64,000 bases of DNA from Pseudomonas sediminis (GCF_039555755.1 NZ_CP154631.1:1054001-1118000); one strand, 5' to 3'. Shown: positions 37,894 to 54,455, counted from the first letter of the stretch. Numbers and translations: made by a program. Notes: generated by a model from the letters alone, not told the origin.

Positions 37894-38226
37894 TTACTTG
37901 TCCGCAACCTTGACAGTGATATGGCAAGACCGCTTGACGATGCGATCAGCACGGCCTTTGGCACGCGGCATGATGCGCTTAAGCGAACGCCCTTCGTTGA
38001 CGAAAACGGTGCTGACCTTCAGGTCATCAACGTCTGCGCCTTCGTTGTGCTCGGCGTTGGCAACGGCCGACTCCAGCACTTTCTTCATGATCTCGGCGGC
38101 TTTCTTGCTGCTGAAAGCCAGCAGGTTGAGCGCTTCGCCCACCTTCTTCCCGCGGATCTGGTCGGCGACCAGGCGAGCTTTCTGGGCGGAGATGCGAGCG
38201 CCCGACAACTTAGCGGCTACTTCCAT
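37894..38226 (-). CDS. rplV: 50S ribosomal protein L22
   Basis: L22 (110 residues) lines the exit tunnel through its long beta hairpin ([19 protein letters not shown]), the macrolide-resistance region; no unusual residues are noted. The start is [26 protein letters not shown] at 38226. It follows rpsS by 11 bases. Confidence 0.97.
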
Positions 38227-38237
38227 TTCCAAACCCC

Positions 38238-38513
38238 TTAACGCTTGCCTTTCTTGTCGGCAACGTGACCACGATAGGTACGCGTGCCGGCAAATTCGCC
38301 CAGTTTGTGGCCGACCATGTCTTCGTTCACGAGGACCGGGACATGTTGACGACCGTTATGCACAGCAATGGTCAGACCGACCATCTGCGGCAGGATCATG
38401 GAGCGACGCGACCAGGTCTTAACCGGTTTGCGCTCGCCCTTTTCCACCGCCGCTTCGACCTTCTTCAGTAGGTGAAGATCGATAAAAGGACCTTTTTTCA
38501 GAGAACGTGGCAC
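38238..38513 (-). CDS. rpsS: 30S ribosomal protein S19
   Basis: S19 (91 residues) pairs with S13 in the 30S head. [20 protein letters not shown] and [24 protein letters not shown] are conserved. It follows rplB by 16 bases in the S10 operon. Confidence 0.98.
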
Positions 38514-38529
38514 TGTCGTATCCCTCTAT

Positions 38530-39354
38530 TTACTTGCGACGACGGACGATCATGTTGTCGGTGCGCTTGTTAGCACGGGTTTTCGCGCCCTTGGTCGGGA
38601 AGCCCCATGGCGACACCGGATGACGACCACCGGAGGTACGACCCTCACCACCACCGTGCGGGTGATCAACCGGGTTCATGGCAACACCACGAACGGTCGG
38701 ACGAACACCGCGCCAGCGCTTGGCACCGGCCTTACCCAGCGAACGCAGGCTGTGCTCGGAGTTCGAGACTTCGCCCAGGGTCGCACGGCACTCGGACAGG
38801 ACTTTGCGCATTTCGCCGGAGCGCAGACGCAGAGTCACATAGGCACCTTCACGAGCGACCACCTGAGCGGAAGCGCCAGCGGAACGAGCGATCTGAGCAC
38901 CTTTACCCGGTTTCAGCTCGATACCGTGAACGGTCGAACCTACCGGAATGTTGCGCAGCTGCAGGCTGTTGCCCGACTTGATCGGAGCCATGATGCCCGC
39001 AATCAGCTGGTCGCCAGCAGATACGCCCTTCGGAGCGATGATGTAGCGACGTTCGCCGTCAGCGTATTTCAGCAGAGCGATGTGAGCAGTACGGTTCGGA
39101 TCGTATTCCACGCGCTCGACGGTGGCAGGGATGCCATCCTTGTCGTTGCGACGGAAGTCGACCAGACGGTAATGCTGTTTATGACCACCACCGATATGAC
39201 GGGTGGTAATACGGCCATTGTTGTTACGACCACCGGACTTCGACTTTTTCTCGAGCAGCGGAGCGTACGGAGCGCCTTTGTGCAGCTCCTGATTGACCAC
39301 CTTGACCACAAAACGGCGGCCAGCGGAAGTCGGTTTGCATTTAACGATTGCCAT
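38530..39354 (-). CDS. rplB: 50S ribosomal protein L2
   Basis: L2 (274 residues) is needed for subunit joining and peptidyl-transferase function. [17 protein letters not shown] and [29 protein letters not shown] (conserved His-rich loop) identify it. It follows rplW by 14 bases. Confidence 0.98.
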   Translation of the reverse strand: MAIVKCKPTSAGRRFVVKVVNQELHKGAPYAPLLEKKSKSGGRNNNGRITTRHIGGGHKQHYRLVDFRRNDKDGIPATVERVEYDPNRTAHIALLKYADGERRYIIAPKGVSAGDQLIAGIMAPIKSGNSLQLRNIPVGSTVHGIELKPGKGAQIARSAGASAQVVAREGAYVTLRLRSGEMRKVLSECRATLGEVSNSEHSLRSLGKAGAKRWRGVRPTVRGVAMNPVDHPHGGGEGRTSGGRHPVSPWGFPTKGAKTRANKRTDNMIVRRRK

Positions 39355-39368
39355 GATGCACCCCTTCC

Positions 39369-39668
39369 TTACTCAGCACTGCTGGTGAAATCGAGTTCTT
39401 GGCCCGGCTGAAGGGAGATAACTGCCTTCTTCCAGTCGTTACGCTTGCCCAGACCGCGAGCGGTGCGCTTGCTCTTACCCAGAACGTTCTGAGTAGTAAC
39501 ACGCTCAACCTTCACGCCGAACAGGCCTTCGACAGCCTTCTTGATTTCCAGCTTGGTCGCATCGGTAGCGACTTTGAAAACGAACTGACCTTGCTTGTCA
39601 GCCAGAACCGTGGCCTTCTCGGAGATGTGCGGGCCAAGCAGCACTTTGAATACGCGTTCCTGGTTCAT
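39369..39668 (-). CDS. rplW: 50S ribosomal protein L23
   Basis: L23 (99 residues) is the docking protein for trigger factor at the tunnel exit. [20 protein letters not shown] and [20 protein letters not shown] are diagnostic. The start overlaps the rplD stop by 4 bases, so translation is coupled. Confidence 0.98.
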   Translation of the reverse strand: MNQERVFKVLLGPHISEKATVLADKQGQFVFKVATDATKLEIKKAVEGLFGVKVERVTTQNVLGKSKRTARGLGKRNDWKKAVISLQPGQELDFTSSAE

Positions 39669-40267
39669 CCCAGCAGCTCCTCGAATTTCTTCACGGCCGA
39701 AACGGTGACCAGCACCTTCTCGTACGCGATCAGGCTGACCGGATCGGAACCCTGAACGTCACGTACATCAACGTGCGGCAGGTTGCGGGCAGCCAGGTAC
39801 AGGTTCTCATCGACAGCGTCGGATACGATCAGCACGTCGGTCAGGCCCAGGCCATTGAGTTTGGCCAGCAGAGTCTTGGTCTTCGGCGCATCAACGGCGA
39901 AGTCTTCGACTACGACCAGACGGTCGGTACGAACCAGCTCAGCAAGGATGGAGCGCAGAGCTGCGCGGTACATCTTCTTGTTCAGCTTTTGATCATGGTT
40001 ACGGGTGGACGCTGCGAAGGTCACGCCACCGCCACGCCAGATCGGACCACGAGTGGTACCAGCACGAGCACGACCGGTGCCTTTCTGACGCCACGGGCGC
40101 TTGCCGCCACCGGAAACGTCGGAACGGGACTTCTGGCCTTTGGTACCCTGACGGCCGCCAGCCATGTAGGCCACGACTGCTTGGTGAACCAGGGTCTCGT
40201 TGAACTCGCCACCGAAGGTCGCATCGGACACTTCGATCGCCTGAGCGCCATTTACATTCAATTGCAT
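39665..40267 (-). CDS. rplD: 50S ribosomal protein L4
   Basis: L4 (200 residues) lines the exit tunnel and in E. coli represses the S10 operon through its leader. The loop [25 protein letters not shown] is intact. The leader before rpsJ here is short, so the E. coli-type L4 attenuation may not operate. It follows rplC by 14 bases. Confidence 0.98.
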   Translation of the reverse strand: MQLNVNGAQAIEVSDATFGGEFNETLVHQAVVAYMAGGRQGTKGQKSRSDVSGGGKRPWRQKGTGRARAGTTRGPIWRGGGVTFAASTRNHDQKLNKKMYRAALRSILAELVRTDRLVVVEDFAVDAPKTKTLLAKLNGLGLTDVLIVSDAVDENLYLAARNLPHVDVRDVQGSDPVSLIAYEKVLVTVSAVKKFEELLG

Positions 40268-40281
40268 CTCAGATTCTCCCC

Positions 40282-40911
40282 TTACGCCTTGACAGCCGGA
40301 CGAACGATAACGTCGCCGCCAGTAGCGCCAGGAACGGCACCCTTGACCAGCAGCAGGTTACGCTCGGCGTCTACGCGTACGACTTCCAGGGACTGAACGG
40401 TAACGCGCTCGGCACCCAGGTGACCGGACATCTTCTTGCCCTTGAATACGCGACCCGGGGTCTGGCACTGGCCAATGGAACCCGGAACACGGTGGGACAC
40501 GGAGTTGCCGTGAGTGTTGTCCTGGCCGCGGAAGTTCCAACGCTTGATGGTACCGGCGAAGCCTTTACCTTTGGACTGACCGGTGACATCCACCAGTTGA
40601 CCAGCTTGGAAAATTTCAGCGTTGATCAGATCGCCAGCCTGGTAGTCGCCTTCTTCAAGACGGAACTCCAGAACGGTACGACCTGCCGCGACGTTCGCCT
40701 TGGCGAAGTGGCCAGCTTGAGCTGCTGTGACACGCGAAGCACGACGCTTGCCAACAGTGACTTGCACTGCGCGATAGCCATCGGATTCTTCGGTTTTAAA
40801 CTGGGTGACGCGATTCGGCTCGATCTCAATGACCGTAACCGGAATGGAGACACCTTCTTCGGTGAAAATACGGGTCATACCCGCTTTACGACCGACTACA
40901 CCAATAGTCAT
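40282..40911 (-). CDS. rplC: 50S ribosomal protein L3
   Basis: L3 (209 residues) reaches the peptidyl-transferase centre by its central loop ([23 protein letters not shown]). The start is [16 protein letters not shown] at 40911, with GAGG upstream; the longer frame to 40944 is noise. The Gln in GSIGQ is the residue methylated by PrmB in relatives. It follows rpsJ by 83 bases. Confidence 0.98.
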   Translation of the reverse strand: MTIGVVGRKAGMTRIFTEEGVSIPVTVIEIEPNRVTQFKTEESDGYRAVQVTVGKRRASRVTAAQAGHFAKANVAAGRTVLEFRLEEGDYQAGDLINAEIFQAGQLVDVTGQSKGKGFAGTIKRWNFRGQDNTHGNSVSHRVPGSIGQCQTPGRVFKGKKMSGHLGAERVTVQSLEVVRVDAERNLLLVKGAVPGATGGDVIVRPAVKA

Positions 40912-40994
40912 GTTGTAAACCTCATGAGTGTACGGGGCTTTCACCCGCTATGGCCGCCCATTTCAGAGCGTTACACGACTAAAACCGCCAGGTT

Positions 40995-41306
40995 TTAGCC
41001 GAGGCTGATCTGCACTTCCACGCCTGCCGCAAGGTCGAGCTTCATCAGCGCATCAACGGTTTTATCCGTCGGCTGGACGATGTCCAGAACGCGCTTATGA
41101 GTGCGGATTTCGTACTGATCGCGCGCGTCTTTGTTGACGTGCGGGGAGACCAGAACGGTATACCGCTCCTTACGAGTAGGCAGAGGAATCGGACCACGCA
41201 CCTGAGCACCAGTACGTTTCGCGGTTTCCACGATTTCCTGGGTAGATTGATCGATCAGGCGATGGTCAAAAGCCTTCAACCGAATACGGATTTGTTGGTT
41301 TTGCAT
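40995..41306 (-). CDS. rpsJ: 30S ribosomal protein S10 (NusE)
   Basis: S10 (103 residues) has a second role as NusE, pairing with NusB (644-1123) in antitermination. [20 protein letters not shown] sets the start at 41306; a longer frame to 41399 includes the promoter and is rejected. [15 protein letters not shown] is conserved. It opens the S10 operon under a near-consensus promoter. Confidence 0.98.
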   Translation of the reverse strand: MQNQQIRIRLKAFDHRLIDQSTQEIVETAKRTGAQVRGPIPLPTRKERYTVLVSPHVNKDARDQYEIRTHKRVLDIVQPTDKTVDALMKLDLAAGVEVQISLG

Positions 41307-41370
41307 TTTGACCTCAGATTCCAAGCTGCTAATCCCCACAGACGGACTACGCCCGTTCAAGGGAGGCGCA

Positions 41371-41399
41371 ATTGTACGGATGCCCCCTGGGGGTGTCAA
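41371..41399 (-). promoter_or_regulatory. Sigma-70 promoter of the S10 operon (rpsJ)
   Basis: TTGACA and TACAAT are separated by 17 bases, a near-perfect promoter. The spacer contains the palindrome CCCCCAGGGGG. The predicted leader to rpsJ is only about 55-60 bases. Confidence 0.9.
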
Positions 41400-41411
41400 C
41401 TTTTAACCAAT

Positions 41412-41445
41412 CCAAAAGAAAAGGGCCCCGCAGGGCCCTTTTCTA
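41412..41445 (-). terminator. Intrinsic terminator after tuf
   Basis: AGAAAAGGGCCC and GGGCCCTTTTCT form a long stem around a short loop, followed by TTTTGG on the minus strand. It ends the str operon just before the S10 promoter. Confidence 0.9.
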
Positions 41446-41461
41446 TACCGCGGATCGTTGA

Positions 41462-42655
41462 TTACTCGACGATCTTGGCAACCACGCCAGCACCAACGGT
41501 ACGACCACCTTCGCGAATTGCGAAGCGCAGGCCGTCTTCCATGGCGATCGGCTTGATCAGGGTGACAACCATTTTGATGTTGTCGCCCGGCATTACCATC
41601 TCAACGCCTTCCGGCAGTTCGCACGAACCGGTCACGTCAGTGGTACGGAAGTAGAACTGAGGACGGTAGCCTTTGAAGAACGGGGTGTGACGACCACCTT
41701 CTTCTTTGGACAGAACGTATACTTCAGCTTCGAACTTGGTGTGCGGCTTGATGGTGCCCGGCTTGGCCAGAACCTGACCACGCTCGACTTCATCACGCTT
41801 GGTGCCGCGCAGCAGCACGCCGCAGTTCTCACCAGCACGACCTTCGTCCAGCAGCTTGCGGAACATCTCAACGCCGGTGCAGGTAGTTTTGGTGGTCGGA
41901 CGCAGACCAACGATTTCGATTTCTTCCTGGATCTTGACGATACCGCGCTCTACACGACCGGTCACAACAGTACCGCGGCCGGAGATCGAGAATACGTCTT
42001 CGATCGGCATCAGGAACGGACGGTCGATGGCACGAACCGGCTCAGGGATGTAGGTATCCAGCGTTTCAACCAGCTTCTTGACGGCAGTGGTGCCCATCTC
42101 GTTGGTGTCTTCGCCGTTCAGCGCCATCAGCGCGGAACCGATGATGATCGGAGTGTCGTCACCCGGGAAATCGTAGGTGCTCAGCAGGTCGCGAACTTCC
42201 ATCTCGACCAGCTCCAGCAGCTCAGCGTCGTCAACCATGTCAGCCTTGTTCAGGAAGACAACGATGTACGGTACGCCAACCTGACGGGACAGCAGGATGT
42301 GCTCACGGGTTTGCGGCATGGGGCCGTCGGCAGCCGAGCAGACCAGGATCGCGCCGTCCATCTGGGCAGCACCGGTGATCATGTTCTTCACATAGTCGGC
42401 GTGACCCGGGCAGTCAACGTGCGCGTAGTGACGAATGGTGGAATCGTACTCTACGTGCGCAGTGTTGATGGTGATACCACGAGCCTTCTCTTCCGGCGCG
42501 CTGTCGATCTTGTCGAAGTCAACACGGGCCGAACCGAATACTTCGGAGCAGACACGGGTCAGAGCAGCGGTCAGAGTGGTCTTACCGTGGTCAACGTGAC
42601 CGATGGTGCCGACGTTGACGTGCGGTTTGTTACGTTCGAATTTTTCCTTAGCCAC
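41462..42655 (-). CDS. tuf: Elongation factor Tu (str-operon copy)
   Basis: EF-Tu (397 residues) brings aminoacyl-tRNA to the ribosome with GTP. P-loop GHVDHGKTT, switch [18 protein letters not shown] and SALMALNG are the G motifs; domains 2 and 3 follow. It differs from the copy at 57992-59185 at only four positions: Arg44, Thr73, Thr184 and Thr201 here, against Lys, Asn, Ala and Ser there. It is the last gene of the rpsL-rpsG-fusA-tuf operon. Confidence 0.98.
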   Translation of the reverse strand: MAKEKFERNKPHVNVGTIGHVDHGKTTLTAALTRVCSEVFGSARVDFDKIDSAPEEKARGITINTAHVEYDSTIRHYAHVDCPGHADYVKNMITGAAQMDGAILVCSAADGPMPQTREHILLSRQVGVPYIVVFLNKADMVDDAELLELVEMEVRDLLSTYDFPGDDTPIIIGSALMALNGEDTNEMGTTAVKKLVETLDTYIPEPVRAIDRPFLMPIEDVFSISGRGTVVTGRVERGIVKIQEEIEIVGLRPTTKTTCTGVEMFRKLLDEGRAGENCGVLLRGTKRDEVERGQVLAKPGTIKPHTKFEAEVYVLSKEEGGRHTPFFKGYRPQFYFRTTDVTGSCELPEGVEMVMPGDNIKMVVTLIKPIAMEDGLRFAIREGGRTVGAGVVAKIVE

Positions 42656-42685
42656 GACAGTAAACCTCTTACTTAAAGGGCGGGA

Positions 42686-44821
42686 TTAGCCTTGTTTTTT
42701 AACCAGAGCTTCGACGATGTTCGACGGAGCTTCTGCGTACTTGGAGAATTCCATGGAGTAGCTGGCGCGACCCTGGGACATGGAACGAACGTCGGTAGCG
42801 TAACCAAACATCTCGCCCAGCGGAACTTCGGCACGGATTACCTTACCGGATACCGAATCTTCCATACCCTGGATCAGACCACGACGACGGTTCAGGTCAC
42901 CCATCACGTCACCCATGTAGTCCTCAGGAGTTACCACTTCCACCTTCATGATCGGCTCGAGCACCTTGCCGCCGCCCTTTTGGGCCAGCTGCTTGGTCGC
43001 CATGGAGGCAGCGATCTTGAACGCCATCTCGTTGGAGTCGACGTCGTGGTAGGAACCATCGAACACGGTAGCCTTCAGGCCGATCAGCGGATAGCCGGCA
43101 ACGACGCCGTTCTTCATCTGCTCTTCGATACCCTTCTGGATCGCCGGGATGTATTCCTTCGGAACCACACCGCCCACGACTTCGTTGGTGAACACCAGAC
43201 CTTCGGTGATGTTGCCCTTGTCGTCCACGTCCGGAGTCGAGAAGCGAATCCAGCAGTGACCGAACTGACCGCGACCACCGGACTGACGAACGAACTTGCC
43301 TTCGATCTCGACATTGTCCTTGGTGATGGTTTCACGGTAGGAAACCTGCGGCTTACCAATGTTGGCCTCAACGTTGAACTCGCGCTTCATGCGGTCAACG
43401 AGAATGTCCAGGTGCAGCTCACCCATACCGGAGATGATGGTCTGACCAGTCTCTTCATCGGTCTTGACGCGGAACGACGGGTCTTCCTGAGCCAGCTTGC
43501 CCAGCGCGATACCCATCTTCTCCTGGTCAGCCTTGGTCTTCGGCTCTACAGCTACCGAGATGACCGGCTCCGGGAAGTCCATACGCTCGAGGATGATCGG
43601 CTTGTCCGGATCACATAGGGTTTCACCAGTGGTGACGTCCTTCATGCCGATCAGAGCAGCGATGTCGCCAGCGCGTACTTCTTTGATCTCTTCACGCTGG
43701 TTGGCGTGCATCTGCACCATACGACCAACACGCTCTTTCTTGCCCTTCACGGAGTTGATGACCGATTGGCCAGACTCCAGAACGCCCGAATAGACACGAA
43801 CGAAAGTCAGCGTACCGACGAACGGGTCGGTAGCGATCTTGAACGCCAGAGCCGAGAACGGCTCGCTGTCGTCAGCGTGACGCTCGTCTTTCGGCGCTTC
43901 GTCACCCTGCTCAATGTGATCCGGATGGATACCCTGAATGGCAGGGATCTCGGTCGGAGCGGGCAGGAAGTCGATGACGGCATCGAGAACCAGGGGAACA
44001 CCCTTGTTCTTGAACGAGGAGCCGCAGACAGCAGGAACGATCTCGCTTGCCAGAGTACGGGCACGCAGACCAGCCTTGATGTCTTCGACGGACAGATCAC
44101 CTTCTTCAAGGTACTTGTTCATCAGCTCTTCGTTGGCTTCGGCAGCAGCTTCGACCATGTTCGAGCGCCACTCGTTGGCCAGGTCCACCAGCTCGGCAGG
44201 AATCTCTTCCTCACGATAGGTAGTACCCTTGTCGTCATCGTTCCAGTAGATGGCCTTCATCTTGATCAAGTCGACCTGACCAGCGAAGTTCTCTTCCGAA
44301 CCGATGGCGATCTGAATTGGAACCGGGGTGTGACCCAGACGATTCTTGATCTGACCGACGACGCGCAGGAAGTTGGCACCAGCGCGGTCCATCTTGTTCA
44401 CGTAGACGATACGCGGAACACCGTATTTGTTGGCCTGACGCCATACGGTTTCGGACTGCGGCTCAACGCCCGAGGTACCGCAGAACACAACGACAGCGCC
44501 GTCGAGTACGCGCAGCGAGCGCTCTACTTCGATGGTGAAGTCAACGTGACCGGGGGTATCGATGACGTTTACGCGGTAGTTGTCGTACTGACCAACCGAA
44601 CCCTTCCAGAACGTGGTGATGGCAGCAGAAGTAATGGTAATACCACGCTCCTGCTCCTGAACCATCCAGTCGGTGGTCGCGGCGCCATCATGCACCTCGC
44701 CCATCTTGTGGCTCAGGCCTGTGTAGAACAGGATCCGCTCGGTAGTGGTGGTCTTGCCCGCGTCAACGTGGGCACAGATACCGATGTTACGGTAGCGGTT
44801 AATTGCTGTATTACGAGCCAT
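42686..44821 (-). CDS. fusA: Elongation factor G
   Basis: EF-G (711 residues) drives ribosomal translocation with [27 protein letters not shown] and NKMDRAGA are the G motifs; domain IV has [10 protein letters not shown] and GVVPKEYIP. The sequence resembles the main FusA1 type rather than a paralog. It follows rpsG by 30 bases in the str operon. Confidence 0.98.
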   Translation of the reverse strand: MARNTAINRYRNIGICAHVDAGKTTTTERILFYTGLSHKMGEVHDGAATTDWMVQEQERGITITSAAITTFWKGSVGQYDNYRVNVIDTPGHVDFTIEVERSLRVLDGAVVVFCGTSGVEPQSETVWRQANKYGVPRIVYVNKMDRAGANFLRVVGQIKNRLGHTPVPIQIAIGSEENFAGQVDLIKMKAIYWNDDDKGTTYREEEIPAELVDLANEWRSNMVEAAAEANEELMNKYLEEGDLSVEDIKAGLRARTLASEIVPAVCGSSFKNKGVPLVLDAVIDFLPAPTEIPAIQGIHPDHIEQGDEAPKDERHADDSEPFSALAFKIATDPFVGTLTFVRVYSGVLESGQSVINSVKGKKERVGRMVQMHANQREEIKEVRAGDIAALIGMKDVTTGETLCDPDKPIILERMDFPEPVISVAVEPKTKADQEKMGIALGKLAQEDPSFRVKTDEETGQTIISGMGELHLDILVDRMKREFNVEANIGKPQVSYRETITKDNVEIEGKFVRQSGGRGQFGHCWIRFSTPDVDDKGNITEGLVFTNEVVGGVVPKEYIPAIQKGIEEQMKNGVVAGYPLIGLKATVFDGSYHDVDSNEMAFKIAASMATKQLAQKGGGKVLEPIMKVEVVTPEDYMGDVMGDLNRRRGLIQGMEDSVSGKVIRAEVPLGEMFGYATDVRSMSQGRASYSMEFSKYAEAPSNIVEALVKKQG

Positions 44822-44851
44822 AAAGCCCTCGCAAGGTTAGTGGAGCCGGGA

Positions 44852-45322
44852 TTAGAAGCGGTAGTGCGAGAAAGCCTTGTTGGCTTCAGCCATACGGTGC
44901 ACGTCTTCACGCTTCTTGACAGCAGCGCCTTTGCCTTCAGCGGCATCCAGCAACTCACCAGCCAGACGCAGAGCCATGGACTTCTCGCCGCGCTTGCGGG
45001 CGTAGTCTACGAGCCAGCGCATTGCCAGAGCGTTACGACGGGACGGACGAACTTCGACCGGAACCTGGTAGGTAGCACCGCCTACACGGCGGGACTTGAC
45101 TTCGACCAGCGGAGCGATGGCGTCGAGAGCTTTCTCGAAGATCTCCAGGGGATCGCTGTTCTTGCGTGCTTTGACAGTGTCCAGAGCACCGTAAACGATG
45201 CGCTCGGCCACGGCCTTCTTGCCGCTTTCCATCACGTGGTTCATGAATTTGGCGAGGATCTGGCTTCCGTATTTCGGATCGTCCAGGATCTCACGCTTGG
45301 CTGCTACACGACGTCTTGGCAT
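44852..45322 (-). CDS. rpsG: 30S ribosomal protein S7
   Basis: S7 (156 residues) organises the 30S head and represses the str operon in E. coli. [20 protein letters not shown] starts it; [25 protein letters not shown] is diagnostic. The gap to rpsL is 104 bases and shows no obvious S7 target helix by eye. Confidence 0.98.
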   Translation of the reverse strand: MPRRRVAAKREILDDPKYGSQILAKFMNHVMESGKKAVAERIVYGALDTVKARKNSDPLEIFEKALDAIAPLVEVKSRRVGGATYQVPVEVRPSRRNALAMRWLVDYARKRGEKSMALRLAGELLDAAEGKGAAVKKREDVHRMAEANKAFSHYRF

Positions 45323-45426
45323 TGATAAGCCCTCAAACGGTCTTCAGGTTAGCTCGGGACCAACGACGAATGCCGCGCCCGACCTTACTCTTATCGACTC
45401 AACTAAATAAAAAGGATCAAGCGGCC

Positions 45427-45798
45427 TTATTTCGGACGCTTGGTACCGTACTTGGAACGACCCTGCTTACGGTCTTTAACGCCGGAGGTATCCAGCGAAC
45501 CACGCACGGTGTGGTAGCGCACACCCGGAAGGTCTTTTACACGACCGCCACGGATCAGCACGACGCTGTGCTCTTGCAGGTTGTGGCCTTCACCGCCGAT
45601 GTACGAAGACACTTCGTAGCCGTTGGTCAGACGCACGCGGCACACTTTACGCAGTGCCGAGTTAGGTTTTTTCGGCGTGGTGGTGTACACGCGGGTGCAC
45701 ACGCCACGACGCTGCGGGCAGTTCTGCAGCGCAGGCACGTCGGATTTCTCGACGATACGCTTACGCGGCTGACGTACCAGCTGGTTGATAGTTGCCAT
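45427..45798 (-). CDS. rpsL: 30S ribosomal protein S12
   Basis: S12 (123 residues) acts at the decoding centre. [20 protein letters not shown] starts it; [12 protein letters not shown] and VRYHTVRG are intact. Lys43 (in PKKPNSA) and Lys88 (in RVKDLPG), whose changes cause streptomycin resistance, are unchanged, so the target looks wild type. Asp89 is the beta-methylthiolation site in relatives. It is the first gene of the str operon. Confidence 0.98.
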   Translation of the reverse strand: MATINQLVRQPRKRIVEKSDVPALQNCPQRRGVCTRVYTTTPKKPNSALRKVCRVRLTNGYEVSSYIGGEGHNLQEHSVVLIRGGRVKDLPGVRYHTVRGSLDTSGVKDRKQGRSKYGTKRPK

Positions 45799-45879
45799 CT
45801 ACTAGCTCCACTGTTGTCTTTCGACGCTTACAAATAAAGATGGCAGAGCCAATCGCCCTGCCAAATTTAGGGGTGCATG

Positions 45880-45908
45880 AGTCTAAAGAGACTCAAGCCC
45901 CCAGTCAA
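45880..45908 (-). promoter_or_regulatory. Sigma-70 promoter of the str operon (rpsL)
   Basis: TTGACT and TAGACT are 17 bases apart on the minus strand, two bases downstream of the rpoC terminator. The leader to rpsL is about 75 bases and includes a GGCAGGGCGATTGGCTCTGCC hairpin. Confidence 0.85.
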
Positions 45909-45910
45909 GG

Positions 45911-45940
45911 CAAAGCCCCGCTAGCGAACTAGCGAGGCTT
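45911..45940 (-). terminator. Terminator after rpoC
   Basis: AAGCCTCGCTAG and CTAGCGGGGCTT pair (one G-T) around TTCG, followed by TGCCTTG. A stable tetraloop hairpin with a weak T-tract, 4 bases past the rpoC stop. Confidence 0.8.
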
Positions 45941-45944
45941 CGAC

Positions 45945-50144
<4,200 letters not shown>

Positions 50145-50207
50145 GGCCTTTCCTCCTGGCGGAGCGGGCAGCGGGCTGGACTAGCCCCGCTGCCGATTCA
50201 CGTCGTG

Positions 50208-53200
50208 TTATTCGGTTTCCAGATCGATATCGATGCCGAGCGAACGGATCTCTTTGATCAGTACGTTGAAGGACTCGGGCATGCCCGGCTCCATACGGTG
50301 ATCGCCATCCACGATGTTCTTGTACATCTTGGTACGGCCGTTCACGTCGTCCGACTTCACGGTCAGCATTTCCTGCAGGGTGTAGGCGGCGCCATAGGCT
50401 TCCAGCGCCCAGACCTCCATCTCCCCGAAACGCTGACCACCGAACTGCGCCTTACCACCCAGCGGCTGCTGGGTAACCAGGCTGTAGGAACCAGTGGAAC
50501 GGGCGTGCATCTTGTCGTCCACCAGGTGGTTCAGTTTGAGCATGTACATGTAGCCGACGGTGGTCGGGCGCTCGAACTGGTTACCGGTACGACCGTCGAA
50601 CAGGCGCATCTGGCCGCTCTCCGGCAGATCAGCCAGCTTCAGCATGGCCTTGATCTCGGTTTCCTTGGCACCGTCGAACACGGCAGTTGCCATCGGTACA
50701 CCGCCTTTGAGGTTCTTCGCCAGCTCGAGAATCTCGGTATCGGAGAACTCGTCGAGGTTTTCCTGACGGCCACCGATCTCGTTGTAGATCTCGGCGAGGA
50801 ACTTGCGCAGCTCGGCGATCTTGCGCTGCTCTTCGAGCATGCGGTTGATCTTCTCGCCCAGGCCCTTGGCCGCGAGGCCCAGGTGGGTTTCGAGAATCTG
50901 ACCGACGTTCATACGCGACGGTACGCCCAGCGGGTTCAGCACGATGTCGACCGGAGTACCGTTGGCGTCGTGCGGCATGTCTTCGACCGGCATGATCACC
51001 GAGACGACACCCTTGTTACCGTGACGACCGGCCATCTTGTCACCCGGCTGGATGCGACGGCGGATGGCCAGGTAGACCTTAACGATCTTCAGTACGCCCG
51101 GAGCCAGGTCATCGCCCTGCTGCAGCTTGCGCTTCTTGTCTTCGAACTTGTCGTCGAGCATCTGACGGCGGTCGGAGATGTAGGCCTGAGCCTTCTCCAA
51201 CTGCTCATTCAGAGCGTCTTCGGCCATGCGCAGTTTGAACCACTGGCCACGCTCGAGACCGTCGAGGAACTCGTCGGTGATCACAGTGCCTTTCTTCAGA
51301 CCAGCGCCGCCTTCGGCAGTCGCGCCAACCAAAGCGGAACGCAGACGCTCGAAGGTTGCGCCTTCGACGATGCGGAACTCTTCGTTGAGGTCTTTGCGGA
51401 TCTCGTCCAGCTGCATCTTCTCGATGGACAGGGCACGCGAGTCGCGCTCCACGCCGTCACGGGTGAAGACCTGCACGTCGATCACGGTACCCTTGGTGCC
51501 AGTCGGCACACGCAGGGAGGTGTCCTTAACGTCGGACGCCTTCTCACCGAAGATCGCACGCAGCAGCTTCTCTTCCGGAGTCAGCTGGGTCTCACCTTTC
51601 GGGGTGACCTTACCGACCAGGATGTCGCCCGGGCCAACTTCGGCACCGACGTAGACGATACCGGCTTCATCCAGCTTGTTCAGCGCAGCTTCGCCAACGT
51701 TCGGGATGTCAGAGGAGATTTCCTCTGGGCCGAGCTTGGTGTCACGCGCCACACAGGTCAGTTCCTGGATGTGGATCGTGGTGAAGCGATCTTCCTGAAC
51801 CACGCGCTCGGACAGGCAGATGGAGTCTTCGAAGTTGAAGCCGTTCCACGGCATGAACGCCACGCGCATGTTCTGACCCAGCGCCAGTTCACCCATGTCG
51901 GTGGACGGGCCGTCGGCCATGATGTCGCCACGCGCTACCTGATCACCCTTGCTCACTAGCGGACGCTGGTTGATGCAGGTGTTCTGGTTGGAGCGGGTGT
52001 ACTTGGTCAGGTTGTAGATGTCGACACCGGCTTCGCCAGTTTCGACTTCGTCGTCATTGACGCGAACCACGATACGGCTGGCGTCGACCGAGTCGATCAC
52101 GCCGCCACGGCGGGCCACGACGCAGACGCCGGAGTCACGGGCGACGTTGCGCTCCATGCCGGTACCTACCAGCGGCTTGTCAGCACGCAGAGTCGGTACA
52201 GCCTGGCGCTGCATGTTCGAACCCATGAGTGCACGGTTGGCGTCGTCATGCTCGAGGAACGGAATCAGCGAGGCAGCAACGGAAACAACCTGCTTCGGCG
52301 AAACGTCCATCAGGGTGACGTCTTCCGGCGCCTTGACGGTGAACTCGTTGAGGTGACGTACGGCAACCAACTCGTCGATCAGCTGACCCTTGTCGTTCAG
52401 GGTAGCGGATGCCTGAGCGATCACATGATCGGCTTCTTCGATGGCGGACAGGAACACGATCTCGTCGGTAACCTGACCTTCCTTGACCACGCGGTACGGG
52501 CTTTCCAGGAAGCCGTACTGGTTGGTGCGGGCGTAGGCCGCCAGGGAGTTGATCAGACCGATGTTCGGACCTTCCGGCGTTTCGATCGGGCACACGCGAC
52601 CATAGTGAGTCGGGTGTACGTCGCGGACTTCGAAGCCAGCGCGCTCACGAGTCAGACCGCCTGGGCCGAGTGCAGAAACACGGCGCTTGTGGGTGATCTC
52701 GGAGAGCGGGTTGTTCTGGTCCATGAATTGCGAGAGCTGGCTGGAACCGAAGAACTCTTTCACCGCCGCCGCAACCGGCTTGGCGTTGATCAGGTCTTGC
52801 GGCATCAGGCCTTCGCTTTCGGCCATCGACAGACGTTCCTTGACCGCGCGCTCTACACGCACCAAGCCAACGCGGAACTGGTTCTCGGCCATCTCGCCGA
52901 CGCAACGTACGCGGCGGTTACCCAGGTGGTCGATGTCGTCGACGATGCCCTTGCCGTTACGGATATCGACCAGGGTCTTCAGTACGGCAACGATGTCTTC
53001 CTTGCTCAGCACGCCCGAACCTTCGATCTCGGTGCGACCGATACGACGGTTGAACTTCATACGGCCAACGGCGGACAGGTCGTAACGCTCGGCGCTGAAG
53101 AACAGGTTGTTGAACAGGGTCTCGGCAGCATCCTTGGTTGGCGGCTCGCCAGGACGCATCATGCGGTAGATCTCGACCAGCGCTTCCAACTGATTGGTGG

Positions 53201-54281
53201 TGCTGTCGATCTTCAGCGTGTCGCTGATGAACGGGCCACAATCGATGTCGTTGGTGTACAGGGTCTCGAAGCGAACCACCTGCGCCTTGGCCATCTTGAC
53301 CAGCAGGTCAGCGGTCAGCTCGGTGTTGCACTCGGCGATGATTTCGCCGGTAGCCGGGTGCACGATCGCCTTGGCAGTGGTACGGCCAATCACGTAGTCG
53401 AGCGGAACTTCCAGCTCTTTGATGCCAGCCTTGTCCAGCTGGTTGATGTGGCGAGCCGTGATACGACGCCCCTGCTCCACGATCACCTTGCCGCTGCCGT
53501 CCTTGATGTCGAGAACGGCGACTTCGCCGCGCAGACGCTGCGGAACCAGCTCCAGGTTCAGGCTCTCGCCCTTCACGTGGTAAACGTTGGTGTCATAGAA
53601 GGCATCCAGCACTTCTTCAGTGCTGTAGCCGAGTGCGCGCAGCAGGACGGAAGCCGGCAGTTTGCGGCGACGGTCGATACGCACAAATACCGCGTCCTTC
53701 GGGTCGAACTCGAAGTCCAGCCAGGAACCGCGGTAAGGAATGATGCGAGCGGAGTACAGCAGCTTGCCCGAGCTGTGGGTCTTGCCGCGGTCGTGGTCGA
53801 AGAACACACCCGGCGAACGGTGCAGCTGGGACACGATGACGCGCTCGGTACCGTTGATGACGAAGGTACCGTTCTCGGTCATGAGCGGAATCTCGCCCAT
53901 GTACACTTCCTGCTCTTTGATGTCCTTGATCGCTTTGTTCGACGATTCTTTGTCGAAAATGATAAGGCGTACTTTCACGCGCAGCGGCACGGCGAAGGTC
54001 ACGCCACGCAGGACGCACTCCTTGACGTCGAACGCCGGCTCGCCCAGGCGATAGCCGACGTACTCCAGGGCAGCGTTGCCGGAGTAGCTGATGATCGGGA
54101 ATACCGATTTGAAGGCCGCATGCAGGCCGATGTCACGGAATTGTTCCTTGCTCACCCCTTGCTGCAGGAATTCGCGATAGGAATCCAGCTGGATGGCCAG
54201 GAGGTAAGGCACATCCATGACATCCGGCAACTTGCTAAAGTCCTTGCGGATACGTTTTTTCTCAGTGTATGAGTAAGCCAT
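50208..54281 (-). CDS. rpoB: RNA polymerase subunit beta
   Basis: RpoB (1357 residues) forms the upper catalytic cleft. The rifampicin-binding cluster ([28 protein letters not shown] region near residue 515) matches the susceptible consensus apart from Val for Ile, a normal variation. [13 protein letters not shown] and [15 protein letters not shown] are the conserved late regions. It is preceded by the rplL-rpoB attenuator and followed by rpoC. Confidence 0.99.
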   Translation of the reverse strand: MAYSYTEKKRIRKDFSKLPDVMDVPYLLAIQLDSYREFLQQGVSKEQFRDIGLHAAFKSVFPIISYSGNAALEYVGYRLGEPAFDVKECVLRGVTFAVPLRVKVRLIIFDKESSNKAIKDIKEQEVYMGEIPLMTENGTFVINGTERVIVSQLHRSPGVFFDHDRGKTHSSGKLLYSARIIPYRGSWLDFEFDPKDAVFVRIDRRRKLPASVLLRALGYSTEEVLDAFYDTNVYHVKGESLNLELVPQRLRGEVAVLDIKDGSGKVIVEQGRRITARHINQLDKAGIKELEVPLDYVIGRTTAKAIVHPATGEIIAECNTELTADLLVKMAKAQVVRFETLYTNDIDCGPFISDTLKIDSTTNQLEALVEIYRMMRPGEPPTKDAAETLFNNLFFSAERYDLSAVGRMKFNRRIGRTEIEGSGVLSKEDIVAVLKTLVDIRNGKGIVDDIDHLGNRRVRCVGEMAENQFRVGLVRVERAVKERLSMAESEGLMPQDLINAKPVAAAVKEFFGSSQLSQFMDQNNPLSEITHKRRVSALGPGGLTRERAGFEVRDVHPTHYGRVCPIETPEGPNIGLINSLAAYARTNQYGFLESPYRVVKEGQVTDEIVFLSAIEEADHVIAQASATLNDKGQLIDELVAVRHLNEFTVKAPEDVTLMDVSPKQVVSVAASLIPFLEHDDANRALMGSNMQRQAVPTLRADKPLVGTGMERNVARDSGVCVVARRGGVIDSVDASRIVVRVNDDEVETGEAGVDIYNLTKYTRSNQNTCINQRPLVSKGDQVARGDIMADGPSTDMGELALGQNMRVAFMPWNGFNFEDSICLSERVVQEDRFTTIHIQELTCVARDTKLGPEEISSDIPNVGEAALNKLDEAGIVYVGAEVGPGDILVGKVTPKGETQLTPEEKLLRAIFGEKASDVKDTSLRVPTGTKGTVIDVQVFTRDGVERDSRALSIEKMQLDEIRKDLNEEFRIVEGATFERLRSALVGATAEGGAGLKKGTVITDEFLDGLERGQWFKLRMAEDALNEQLEKAQAYISDRRQMLDDKFEDKKRKLQQGDDLAPGVLKIVKVYLAIRRRIQPGDKMAGRHGNKGVVSVIMPVEDMPHDANGTPVDIVLNPLGVPSRMNVGQILETHLGLAAKGLGEKINRMLEEQRKIAELRKFLAEIYNEIGGRQENLDEFSDTEILELAKNLKGGVPMATAVFDGAKETEIKAMLKLADLPESGQMRLFDGRTGNQFERPTTVGYMYMLKLNHLVDDKMHARSTGSYSLVTQQPLGGKAQFGGQRFGEMEVWALEAYGAAYTLQEMLTVKSDDVNGRTKMYKNIVDGDHRMEPGMPESFNVLIKEIRSLGIDIDLETE

Positions 54282-54424
54282 CAGCGTTCCCCAGCTTGGT
54301 CACCTGCTTATTTGGTCAACGCCGGCGGCGGTGACCAGAAAATCGTGCAAACCCTCGGTTTGCAACCGCCTCTCGGGCGGAATTTCTCTGCTCCAGGCCA
54401 ACTGACGAACAGTCGACCTAGAAC

Positions 54425-54455
54425 GGAAAAAGGCCGGTGGCAAAAGCCACCAGCC
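54425..54455 (-). terminator. rplL-rpoB intergenic attenuator
   Basis: GCTGGTGGC and GCCACCGGC pair around TTTT, followed by CTTTTTCC on the minus strand. In E. coli a partial terminator here lowers rpoBC relative to rplJL. The rest of the 220-base gap holds another hairpin (TGCAAACC/GGTTTGCA, about 54347-54365) and no gene. Confidence 0.88.

Noticed and set aside
41307..41364. E. coli-type S10 leader for L4 attenuation
   Set aside because: The predicted leader is only 55-60 bases and shows no matching long hairpins or U-run.
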